From: Acidocella sp.
Lineage (GTDB): Bacteria; Pseudomonadota; Alphaproteobacteria; Acetobacterales; Acetobacteraceae
Length of the DNA stretch: 6,884 nt
Assembly: GCA_029077775.1 (NCBI GenBank)
Contig: JAQNCU010000160.1
Span: 1 to 6,884, forward strand
Direction of reading: 5' to 3'
A model generated the notes under the pieces. It made no database searches. It was given only the letters and a program-made list of their open reading frames with translations, and had not been told where the DNA came from. Position numbers and translations under genes: made by a program. Below are positions 1 to 4,984 of this stretch, one piece after another (position 1 is the first letter of the stretch; the number at the start of each line of letters is the position of its first letter).

Positions 1-47
1 CTTTGGGGTTTCAGAAGCCCGGCACCGGCATAACAAAAGTTTTTTGC

Positions 48-71
48 GCCGCTTTTTTTCAAAAAAGCGGC
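48..71 (+). terminator. Terminator-like hairpin, copy 1 of an intergenic hairpin family
   Basis: A perfect 11-bp inverted repeat (GCCGCTTTTTT / AAAAAAGCGGC) surrounds a 2-base loop. It is preceded by AAAAG and a run of six T. It probably ends transcription of a gene lying left of the window. A sister element occurs at 2186-2207 just after metZ, with the same GCGCCGCT...AAAAAGCGGC core and the same upstream A/T-rich stretch. There is no clean T-run after the stem, so the termination role is an inference from shape and position. Confidence 0.55.
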
Positions 72-113
72 TGCTTACTTGGATGTGTCACTGTCTTCGC
101 GGGTTGGTATAAG

Positions 114-605
114 ATGAGCCGCAGCGTCGCCTGGCTGTACTCCAAAGAAGGCCGTCCCTTGGTGCCGACTGAACAATGGCTGCGCGCGTTGTTGATCCAG
201 GTGCTGAACGGCGTTCGCCCAGAGCGGCCATTGATGGCGCGACTGGATTACAACCTGCTGTATCGCTGGTTTGCGGGCTTGTTGCCGGATGATCCGGTTT
301 GATCTCCGACGACATTTACCAAGAACCGCGGGCCTCTGCAGAACGGCGATGTGTACCAGAAGGTCATGACCCGGCTGTTGAACCACCCGAAGGTGACGCC
401 GCTGCCATCAGACGAGCATTTTCAGGTGGATATTACGTTGACTGAAGCCTGGGCGCCGCAGGAGAGCTTTCGGACCAAGGATGGCGGCGGTGACGGCTCT
501 GCGTTTCATGGCCAGAAGCGAAATAATGATACCCACGTAATACCACCGACCCGGAAAGCTGGTTGCACCGCAAGGGCGCTGGGCGTGAGGCGAAGCCCTC
601 ATACA
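114..605 (+). pseudogene. IS5-family transposase remnant (N-terminal third, broken)
   Basis: This is a decayed piece of an IS5-type DDE transposase. The readable protein has the usual N-terminal motifs of the group: EGRP..P.E.WLRALLIQVL, then RPERPLMARLDYNLLYRWFAGL.PDDPV. A TGA at 300-302 stands where the family normally has Trp. The same frame resumes as SPTTFTKNR, then HPKVTPLPSDEHFQVD, EAWAPQESF and FHGQKRNNDTH. Near 536-540 one base is missing, and the family sequence continues in the next frame as TTDPESWLHRKGAGREAKPSY before homology ends at about 605. About 30 N-terminal residues and the whole C-terminal half, with most of the catalytic core, are absent. It therefore cannot encode a working transposase. 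No terminal inverted repeats or target duplication are visible. The family assignment comes from motif recognition. Confidence 0.85.
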
Positions 606-607
606 TT

Positions 608-681
608 TGGAGCGGGTAGCGGGAATCGAACCCGCGCATCAAGCTTGGGAAGCTAACAGGCTACCATTACATCATACCCGC
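608..681 (-). tRNA. tRNA-Gly (anticodon CCC)
   Basis: On the minus strand the gene runs from 681 to 608 (74 nt) and includes an encoded TCCA 3' end. The acceptor stem is GCGGGTA pairing with TACCCGC. The D-arm contains AATGGTAGCC. The anticodon loop reads TTCCCAA, giving anticodon CCC. The T-arm is GCGGG-TTCGATT-CCCGC, perfectly paired. The protein would read GGG glycine codons. The lower anticodon stem pairs poorly: TTAGC against GCTTG gives three good pairs, then a T-T mismatch and a T-G wobble. The discriminator base U73 fits tRNA-Gly. A transposase remnant abuts its 3' end, and no T-run terminator follows it. Confidence 0.95.
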
Positions 682-693
682 CCGATGGCGCTT

Positions 694-721
694 TCATAAG
701 CGGGGTGGCTTGGGCGTGCAA
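694..721 (-). promoter_or_regulatory. Probable promoter of tRNA-Gly
   Basis: Read on the minus strand, a -35-like TTGCAC (721-716) is followed after 16 bases by a -10-like TTATGA (699-694). The -10 lies 12 bases before the tRNA 5' end, which would give a very short precursor leader, as is usual for tRNA genes. A second TTGCAC copy lies 15 bases further upstream within a direct repeat. Confidence 0.5.
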
Positions 722-742
722 GCAGGGGGCGTGCAAGCGGCA

Positions 743-771
743 TTGACCGCACGGGTTATGCGCGTTACCGG
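743..771 (+). promoter_or_regulatory. Possible promoter of the metZ riboswitch transcript
   Basis: TTGACC at 743-748 is a close -35 match. A 17-base spacer leads to TACCGG at 766-771, a poor -10. The predicted start at about 777-779 falls just before the first riboswitch helix at 782, so the position supports the call even though the -10 is weak. It is divergent from the tRNA promoter at 694-721. Confidence 0.35.
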
Positions 772-780
772 GAGATGTTG

Positions 781-884
781 GCCTCGTGATTTGTCCGGCC
801 GGATTGCGGCGAGGTTGGTGTACGGTCTGGTGCCTCTGTTTGGGGTGCGGGCTGGGCACTTTTAAATAAACGCTAAAGAGGCTG
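781..884 (+). promoter_or_regulatory. SAM-II (SAM-alpha) riboswitch upstream of metZ
   Basis: An S-adenosylmethionine-binding leader RNA is expected to lower methionine-pathway expression when SAM is plentiful. Helix P1 is CCTCG (782-786) with CGAGG (810-814). Its loop holds the class hallmark TGATTTG (787-793), then CCGGCC and TTGC (804-807). The 3' part carries TAAATAAACGCTAAAGAGGC (863-882), matching the conserved A-rich strand and GCTAAAG. A pseudoknot is possible between CGGCC (796-800) and GGCTG (880-884). That strand abuts and overlaps the Shine-Dalgarno AAAGAGG (875-881), so ligand binding could block ribosome access. An additional hairpin (829-835 with 854-860, two G-T wobbles) sits in the normally short loop. 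SAM-II elements are known before metA, metX and metZ in alphaproteobacteria, and the adjacent gene is metZ. SAM-V shares the same core and is the nearest alternative. Confidence 0.82.
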
Positions 885-888
885 CGCC

Positions 889-987
889 ATGCCGATGCGG
901 GCGCTGCTGATTTGGGCCGGACTGTCTGTAACCGATGGGCCGCCCCGATGTCTGATGCCTCAAACCCACGAATTGCCACGCAACTGA
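889..987 (+). CDS. Putative 32-aa leader ORF overlapping the metZ start
   Basis: A short reading frame, MPMRALLIWAGLSV... ending ...THELPRN, starts at ATG 889. It lies 7 bases after AAAGAGG, the only good Shine-Dalgarno in the leader and the one that the riboswitch pseudoknot would cover. It ends at TGA 985-987, in a different frame from metZ and 40 bases inside it. The metZ ATG at 948 has no recognisable ribosome site. The peptide resembles nothing I recognise and contains no run of Met, Cys or other regulatory codons. The arrangement suggests that metZ translation is coupled to this frame. It could also be a chance ORF next to a purine-rich stretch. Confidence 0.4.
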   Translation: MPMRALLIWAGLSVTDGPPRCLMPQTHELPRN

Positions 988-2174
988 TCCATGCCGGGCG
1001 TATCCGCACGAATATGGACGAGACATCCGAGGCGATGTTTCTGACCTCGGGCTTTGTCTATGACAATGCCGAGCTGGCCGAGGCGGTTTTCGCCAACGAG
1101 GTTTCGCATTATCAGTATTCGCGGTTTGCCAACCCGACCGTGACGATGCTGGAGCAGAAACTCGCCGCCATCGAGGGCGCGGAGGTTTGCCGCTGTACGG
1201 CGACCGGCATGGCGGCGGTGCATGGCGCGATGCTGTGCGCGTTGAAGGCCGGGGACAGGGTGGTGGCGGCGCGCGCCCTGTTTGGCTCCTGCCATTGGAT
1301 CGTCAGCACGCTGTTACCGCAATACGGGATCGAGGCGGTGTTTGTGGATGGCGCGGATATGGCGGCCTGGGCTGAGGCGCTGAGCAAGCCCACGGCGATG
1401 GTTCTGCTTGAAACACCGTCGAACCCGATGCTGGACATTGTGGATTTGCAGGCGGTGGCGGATTTGGCGCATGCAGCCGGGGCGCTGGTGGTGGTGGATA
1501 ATGTGTTCGCGACCCCCTTGCTGCAACGGCCCTTCGCCTTTGGCGCGGATGTCGTGGTGTATTCCGCGACCAAGCATATGGATGGGCAAGGGCGGGTGTT
1601 GGGGGGCGCTGTGCTCGGCCCGAAAAAATGGATGGAGGAGGTGTTTCAGCCGTTTTTCCGTAATACCGGCCCGGCGCTGTCACCGTTCAACGCCTGGGTG
1701 ATTCTGAAAGGGCTGGAGACGATGGGGCTGCGGGTGGCGGCGCAATCAGCCAGTGCCGAGGCCGTGGCGCGGTTTTTGGCGGCGCAACCGGGCGTGGCGC
1801 GGGTGTTCTACCCCACGCTTGAATCCCACCCGCAACGCAGCCTGGCGGTAGCGCAGATGTCCGCGGGGGGGACTCTGGTGACGTTCGAGGTCAAGGGGGG
1901 TAAGGCGGCGGCGTTCCGCGTGATGAATGCGTTCAAGGTGATCACGATCTCGAACAATCTGGGCGATACGAAATCACTCGCGACGCACCCGGCGACGACG
2001 ACGCATATGCGCATCGGGGCGGAGGAGCGCGCAAGGCTGGGCATTGGCGATGGCGTGATACGTCTATCGGTGGGGTTGGAGGATGTGCGGGATTTGACCG
2101 AGGATTTGGCCGGGGCGCTGGCGCTTATTGGATGTGACCCCGTTGACGGCGCGAATTTTCCCGCCTTGGGATAA
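948..2174 (+). CDS. metZ: O-succinylhomoserine sulfhydrylase (MetZ)
   Basis: A 408-aa PLP-dependent enzyme of the Cys/Met metabolism family, cytosolic. It joins sulfide and O-succinylhomoserine to give homocysteine, the direct-sulfhydrylation route to methionine. Visible landmarks are YSRFANPT (residues 57-64, the Tyr/Arg that contact PLP phosphate of the neighbouring subunit), ATGMAAV (85-91), VVVDNVFATP with Asp184 binding the pyridine nitrogen, and SATKHMDGQGRV with Lys209 forming the Schiff base. Near the C-terminus is SNNLGDTKSLATHPATTTH, which binds the substrate carboxylate. The DGQGRV context after the lysine is typical of MetZ rather than MetB or MetC. Start 948 was chosen because family homology begins at MSDASNPRIATQLIHAGR. 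A TTG at 912 and a CTG at 882 are in frame but would add unmatched residues. It lies under a SAM-II riboswitch with a leader ORF overlapping its start. A hairpin follows the TAA by 12 bases. Confidence 0.95.
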   Translation: MSDASNPRIATQLIHAGRIRTNMDETSEAMFLTSGFVYDNAELAEAVFANEVSHYQYSRFANPTVTMLEQKLAAIEGAEVCRCTATGMAAVHGAMLCALKAGDRVVAARALFGSCHWIVSTLLPQYGIEAVFVDGADMAAWAEALSKPTAMVLLETPSNPMLDIVDLQAVADLAHAAGALVVVDNVFATPLLQRPFAFGADVVVYSATKHMDGQGRVLGGAVLGPKKWMEEVFQPFFRNTGPALSPFNAWVILKGLETMGLRVAAQSASAEAVARFLAAQPGVARVFYPTLESHPQRSLAVAQMSAGGTLVTFEVKGGKAAAFRVMNAFKVITISNNLGDTKSLATHPATTTHMRIGAEERARLGIGDGVIRLSVGLEDVRDLTEDLAGALALIGCDPVDGANFPALG

Positions 2175-2185
2175 AAAATTTTCGC

Positions 2186-2207
2186 GCCGCTGTTTATAAA
2201 AAGCGGC
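2186..2207 (+). terminator. Terminator-like hairpin after metZ, copy 2 of the hairpin family
   Basis: GCCGCTGTTT and AAAAAGCGGC pair with one G-A mismatch, 12 bases after the metZ stop. It is preceded by ATAAAAAATTTTCGC, mirroring the A/T-rich lead-in of the element at 48-71. Its place directly after the stop codon supports an end-of-transcript role. Confidence 0.55.
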
Positions 2208-2225
2208 ACCTGTCTCACTTCCTCG

Positions 2226-2254
2226 TTGGCAGGCTATGGCGGCGCTGGTATGCA
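2226..2254 (+). promoter_or_regulatory. Probable promoter of the acidic-protein gene
   Basis: TTGGCA (2226-2231), a 17-base spacer and TATGCA (2249-2254) form a good sigma-70-type promoter. The predicted start near 2261 leaves a roughly 23-base leader containing the GGGAG ribosome site at 2271-2275, 8 bases before the ATG at 2284. Confidence 0.5.
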
Positions 2255-2283
2255 ACGGGCGATTTTGATCGGGAGCCTGAAAC

Positions 2284-2748
2284 ATGTCCGCCAGCGCCAG
2301 TTTTATACGTCTGCCACGGGAGGATGTAGGTGAGCTGGTGGCGGCTGCGGGGGATGATGATCCGGCGGCGTTTTTGGCGTTTTTGGCGGCAAACGGGACA
2401 TCGGTGGCTGATTTCGACGAGGATGGGGATATATTCTCGGTGTTATTGCCGATATTGTCGGAGACCTACGATATCGACCTGGAGACCAGCGAGAACGAGG
2501 CGGTGGCCGAAATCGCCGAGGCCAGCGAGGCGCTGGTGTTTATTTTGGCCGATGATGACCGGCGCAAATACCTCACAAAACTGAACCCGGACCAGTTCTC
2601 AGCCAAATCATTGGGTGAGGATTATGAGGATTTCACCGAGGAGTCAGATGAGAGCGCCGGGGAGACCATGCTGGCCGCCATCAGCGCGCTGCACCAGGCG
2701 CTGATGGAGGTGGATGCCGACCATGTGGTGGTGGTCACCGTGGGGTAG
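2284..2748 (+). CDS. Very acidic 154-aa protein, possibly DUF1877/YfbM-like
   Basis: A soluble protein with no signal peptide or membrane segment. It is strongly acidic: about 36 Asp/Glu against about 7 Lys/Arg, with clusters such as DDD (24-26), DEDGD and EDYEDFTEESDES. The C-terminal part (LTKLNPDQFSAKSL..., then a helix, then ALMEVDADHVVVVTVG at the end) resembles the closing section of DUF1877 proteins such as E. coli YfbM, which end in a similar helix plus hydrophobic strand and Gly. This family guess is tentative, and no function is known for that family. The gene has its own promoter and ribosome site (GGGAG at 2271-2275) and is convergent with the DUF3576 gene across a shared palindrome. 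It is unrelated in any visible way to methionine synthesis upstream. Confidence 0.8.
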   Translation: MSASASFIRLPREDVGELVAAAGDDDPAAFLAFLAANGTSVADFDEDGDIFSVLLPILSETYDIDLETSENEAVAEIAEASEALVFILADDDRRKYLTKLNPDQFSAKSLGEDYEDFTEESDESAGETMLAAISALHQALMEVDADHVVVVTVG

Positions 2749-2765
2749 CTGTTTCCACAGCTACC
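2744..2765. terminator. Palindromic hairpin between convergent genes
   Basis: GGTAGCTG (2744-2751), a 6-base loop TTTCCA and CAGCTACC (2758-2765) pair perfectly. The stem includes the stop codon of the acidic-protein gene and the stop codon of the minus-strand DUF3576 gene, which begins at 2761. Neither side has a T-run, so efficiency is uncertain. The position fits a bidirectional terminator. Confidence 0.5.
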
Positions 2766-3294
2766 TGGTGTTCTGGGCTTCGGCCTGAAGGTCGGCGGCG
2801 CGGGCCAGGATACGGTCTTCAAGCCCGGTGGCGGTGGCGGGGTCGGCGGGGGCATTTACCCATTGGCCATTTTGCAAGACCTGCCGGAACACGCTGACCT
2901 GGACGGCATTTGCGGTCATTTCCTTACTAAGGATATAGGCGTTGACCTTGAACCGCTCACCCGGGCTGGCGGGGGGTGCGTACCAATCGGTGATGATGAC
3001 GCCGCCGAACGGGTCGGCGGAGACCAGCGGCATGAAGGAGAGCGTGTCCAGCGTGGCGCGCCAAAGATAGGCGTTGACCTGGATTTGTGCGCTGCCGGTG
3101 CCGCCGCTGGTGGGCTTGCCGAGGGAGACGCCAATCCCAGGGAAGGCATTGGCACCGGTGAGCCCGGCACCGGGAACGGCCTGGGCCATGGTGTTGTTGA
3201 TCTGGTCCGATGAGGCCGCCTGTGGTGCCGGGATGTGGCTGCACCCGGCGAGCGCGCCAAGGCCAAGGCCGACCAGAACGATTTTTTTGACCAT
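2761..3294 (-). CDS. DUF3576 domain-containing lipoprotein
   Basis: About 177 aa, reading from 3294 down to 2761. Residues 1-18 are a lipoprotein signal: MVKK, a hydrophobic stretch, then the lipobox LAGC with Cys18 as the lipidated residue. Ser at +2 points to the outer membrane. The body carries the DUF3576 signature known from alphaproteobacteria: NAYLWRATLDTLSFMPL, SADPFGGVIITDWYAPP, GERFKVNAYIL and VSVFRQV.QNGQWV, ending with a LEDRIL helix. The function of this family is not established. It appears to be an envelope protein. A GTG at 3300 in the same frame has a better-spaced ribosome site (GGAG, 7 bases away) than the ATG at 3294 and may be the true start, adding Met-His. An in-frame extension to 3429 lacks any support and overlaps the terminator. 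It is separated from the porin upstream by a strong terminator and has its own promoter. Confidence 0.92.
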   Translation of the reverse strand: MVKKIVLVGLGLGALAGCSHIPAPQAASSDQINNTMAQAVPGAGLTGANAFPGIGVSLGKPTSGGTGSAQIQVNAYLWRATLDTLSFMPLVSADPFGGVIITDWYAPPASPGERFKVNAYILSKEMTANAVQVSVFRQVLQNGQWVNAPADPATATGLEDRILARAADLQAEAQNTR

Positions 3295-3328
3295 ATGCAC
3301 TGACACTCTCCAAGCCCGAATTTCGTGG

Positions 3329-3357
3329 TGTTTAGCGGCAGCCCAGCATTCCGCCAA
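3329..3357 (-). promoter_or_regulatory. Probable promoter of the DUF3576 lipoprotein gene
   Basis: On the minus strand TTGGCG (3357-3352), exactly 17 bases, then TAAACA (3334-3329). The predicted start near 3322 would give a leader of about 20-28 bases containing the GGAGAG ribosome site. The position directly downstream of the porin terminator supports an independent transcript. Confidence 0.5.
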
Positions 3358-3387
3358 GGGGTGGGGCTGGGGCGCGCTGCCATAACG

Positions 3388-3421
3388 CACAAAGGCGGCA
3401 GGTTGCCCTGCCGCCTTTGTG
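3388..3421 (-). terminator. Strong intrinsic terminator of the porin gene
   Basis: A perfect 15-bp stem (3388-3402 with 3407-3421) closes a 4-base loop. The GC-rich core is GGCGGCAGG/CCTGCCGCC, flanked by AAA/TTT. On the minus strand it begins 23 bases after the porin stop and ends in TTTGTG. It is the most convincing terminator in the window and separates the porin from the DUF3576 gene on the same strand. The near-symmetric stem might also work on the plus strand. Confidence 0.8.
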
Positions 3422-3444
3422 TCAGGCACGATAATGGTTGCGGC

Positions 3445-4680
3445 TTACCAGTGGAGCGAGGCGCCGACGCCGAGCAGGTTCGAGTGGCTCTTGGGCACTG
3501 AGGCACCGGGCTGGTGCACCTGGCCGTAGAGATACTGCGCGAACAGGCCGAAGGCGGGTGTAAAGTTATAATTCGCACCCAAGGCCACGCCGTCATTGCT
3601 CTCGGTCCGGGCGATGTGGCTGCCCGCAGTGTAGGCGCCAGCACTCTGGTTGAAGAAGTAGCTCGCACCGAGGATGACCGGGCCCATGGTGTAGGCGGCG
3701 GAGACCAGCAGATCGTCGTCCTTGCGCTGTCCGGCCTTCAGGAAGGTGTAGCCGTCGTTCACAGAACCTTCCTTCAGGTTCGCGCCGACCGTGAGGCCGG
3801 CATAGGTCACCTGGCCACCGAACTGGGCGATGCCCATGTTCTTGAATGCCTGGCCGCCTGTGGTATTGCCCAAAGGCGAACCGTCGAGATAACCGCCGGA
3901 GACCTTGACCAGCGCGTCATCGACCTTGGCGGTGTAGCCGACCATGGCGTCGATGGTGTTGCGGCGGCGGTTATTCGAGCCGCCGGGGATGGCGGAGGCG
4001 CCACCGAGATCGCCCAATGTACCTTCGGCGATGCCGTTCGAGCTCGGCTCAAACCCGACAACGAAGTTCACGCCCGCGAAAGATGGGGATTCATAGACGA
4101 TTTTCGAGGTGGTGTAGAGCAACCCAGTGACAGCGAACAGATTATTCGGCTTGCCCGCGATGACCACGGCAGCGGTGCCGAGATCGGAGTTCCATTGCTG
4201 CCCGTCACCGAAGCTTTCAATATCGCCGTAAGACATCAGCGAGAAGGCGCTATCGGTCTGGCCGAAGCGGACATAGCCGCCCTCGGCGGTGCCGATATAG
4301 CCATAGGCGCGGCGGACATACAGGCTGACCGTGCCGTTGGACGAGGCGGCGTTGCCGTTCACGCCAGCGCCGTTCGGGGCGGCCAGGGTGTCACGGATTT
4401 CAGAGGCGACACCGTATTGCAGGCCGGTCGGCAGCGTAGCGTCGAAGCCGGGGTACAAACGGAACAGGCCGACGGTGGTCAGGGCGCTGTATTTGGTGGT
4501 TTCCGCGCTGCTGCCGGTGTTCGGGTTGTTCAGCAGCACGCCTTCAAAATCAAGCCAGCCGCTCAAATGAACAGCAACGGTGCCGGGGGCCGGGGCCTTG
4601 ACCGGCTGGGCGAGGGCGCCACCGGTGGTGGCGAGCAGCGCGCCCATGGTGGCCGCAGAGGCCAGCAGTAACTTGCGCAT
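3445..4680 (-). CDS. Outer-membrane porin (Gram-negative porin family)
   Basis: 411 aa. Residues 1-25 are a Sec signal peptide: MRKLLL, a hydrophobic core with Ala/Leu/Thr, and ALA-Q at the cleavage site. The mature part shows the porin pattern of alternating hydrophobic residues in short strands divided by Gly/Asn/Ser-rich turns (HLSGWLDFEGV, VSLYVRRAYGYIGTAEGGYV, VGFGQ-like VRFGQTDSAF, FAGVNFVVGFE). YVRRAYGYIGT followed by GGYVRFGQT is the conserved constriction-side strand pair. The last strand (SNLLGVGASLHW) ends in an aromatic residue, here Trp rather than the usual Phe. That terminal residue serves as the beta-barrel assembly signal. It should form a trimeric outer-membrane diffusion channel; substrate specificity cannot be read. 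The start is firm: GGAGGA lies 6 bases before the ATG. The transcript ends at the 15-bp hairpin. Its 5' region holds three small hairpins. Confidence 0.93.
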   Translation of the reverse strand: MRKLLLASAATMGALLATTGGALAQPVKAPAPGTVAVHLSGWLDFEGVLLNNPNTGSSAETTKYSALTTVGLFRLYPGFDATLPTGLQYGVASEIRDTLAAPNGAGVNGNAASSNGTVSLYVRRAYGYIGTAEGGYVRFGQTDSAFSLMSYGDIESFGDGQQWNSDLGTAAVVIAGKPNNLFAVTGLLYTTSKIVYESPSFAGVNFVVGFEPSSNGIAEGTLGDLGGASAIPGGSNNRRRNTIDAMVGYTAKVDDALVKVSGGYLDGSPLGNTTGGQAFKNMGIAQFGGQVTYAGLTVGANLKEGSVNDGYTFLKAGQRKDDDLLVSAAYTMGPVILGASYFFNQSAGAYTAGSHIARTESNDGVALGANYNFTPAFGLFAQYLYGQVHQPGASVPKSHSNLLGVGASLHW

Positions 4681-4984
4681 AGAAAATCCTCCAGAAATGC
4701 CGGAAGCCCGGCGGTGAAGCTCGTGTTATGGCGGCTGTTTCAGCCTTTTGATCTGGCCGGTGCTCAAAACACCGATCGACCTGAAACCGTTAAAAGCCCC
4801 AACGCGGGGCGGAGGCAATGACCGAACGGCGATCTGCCCGCAATTCATGCGCGGTGTTGCCAGACGGCCACATGTATATGACGTTACTGTGAATTATGGT
4901 TTTAGAAGCCAAAGGAATGTTGCGGTGATTTGCCGCATCGCACAAAATAAAGTTTTATATTCCTATCCGTTTGATAGGTAATTT
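4681..4984. other. Intergenic region upstream of the porin; no gene seen
   Basis: This 304-base gap holds no supported gene. The porin-proximal part is GC-rich and contains three small inverted repeats: GGCTG/CAGCC (4733-4745), CGGTG/CACCG (4758-4774) and GCCCC/GGGGC (4796-4810). On the minus strand the last is followed by TTTT, like a weak terminator or attenuator in a long porin leader. The distal part (about 4870-4984) is distinctly AT-rich and is the likely porin promoter area. I could not find a convincing -35/-10 pair in it. A 77-codon plus-strand frame (4748-4981) has no ribosome site and no protein-like composition. Confidence 0.5.
4962..4978 (-). terminator. Small hairpin after the ThiE-like gene
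   Basis: CCTATC and GATAGG pair perfectly around a 5-base loop, 6 bases beyond the stop of the minus-strand ThiE-like gene. The minus strand continues with GAATATAAAAC and then TTTATTTTG, so there is no immediate T-run. It may be a weak terminator for that gene or a dyad operator in the AT-rich porin promoter area. Confidence 0.3.

Noticed and set aside
912..947. Upstream TTG start for metZ
   Set aside because: It adds 12 residues with no family match and has no ribosome site. Homology starts at the ATG at 948.
1112..1573. Minus-strand ORFs inside metZ
   Set aside because: All are antisense shadows of a clearly coding metZ frame, with low-complexity Ala/Ser/Arg-rich translations.
3295..3429. 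N-terminal extension of the DUF3576 gene to 3429
   Set aside because: It would run through the porin terminator and the gene's own promoter and would bury the lipoprotein signal. Only the GTG at 3300 remains a serious alternative.
3514..4671. 385-codon open frame on the plus strand
   Set aside because: It is antisense to the porin, whose signal peptide, ribosome site and strand pattern are clear. The translated sequence has no recognisable domain and is a shadow of the GC-rich codon pattern.
4921..4937. TGCGG-TGATTTG-CCGCA hairpin resembling the SAM-II loop
   Set aside because: It carries TGATTTG in a stem, but the TTGC, the A-rich strand and GCTAAAG that complete SAM-II are absent. No plus-strand gene follows it.
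4748..4981. 77-codon plus-strand ORF upstream of the porin
   Set aside because: It has no ribosome site and no protein-like features, and it spans the likely porin promoter and leader on the other strand.
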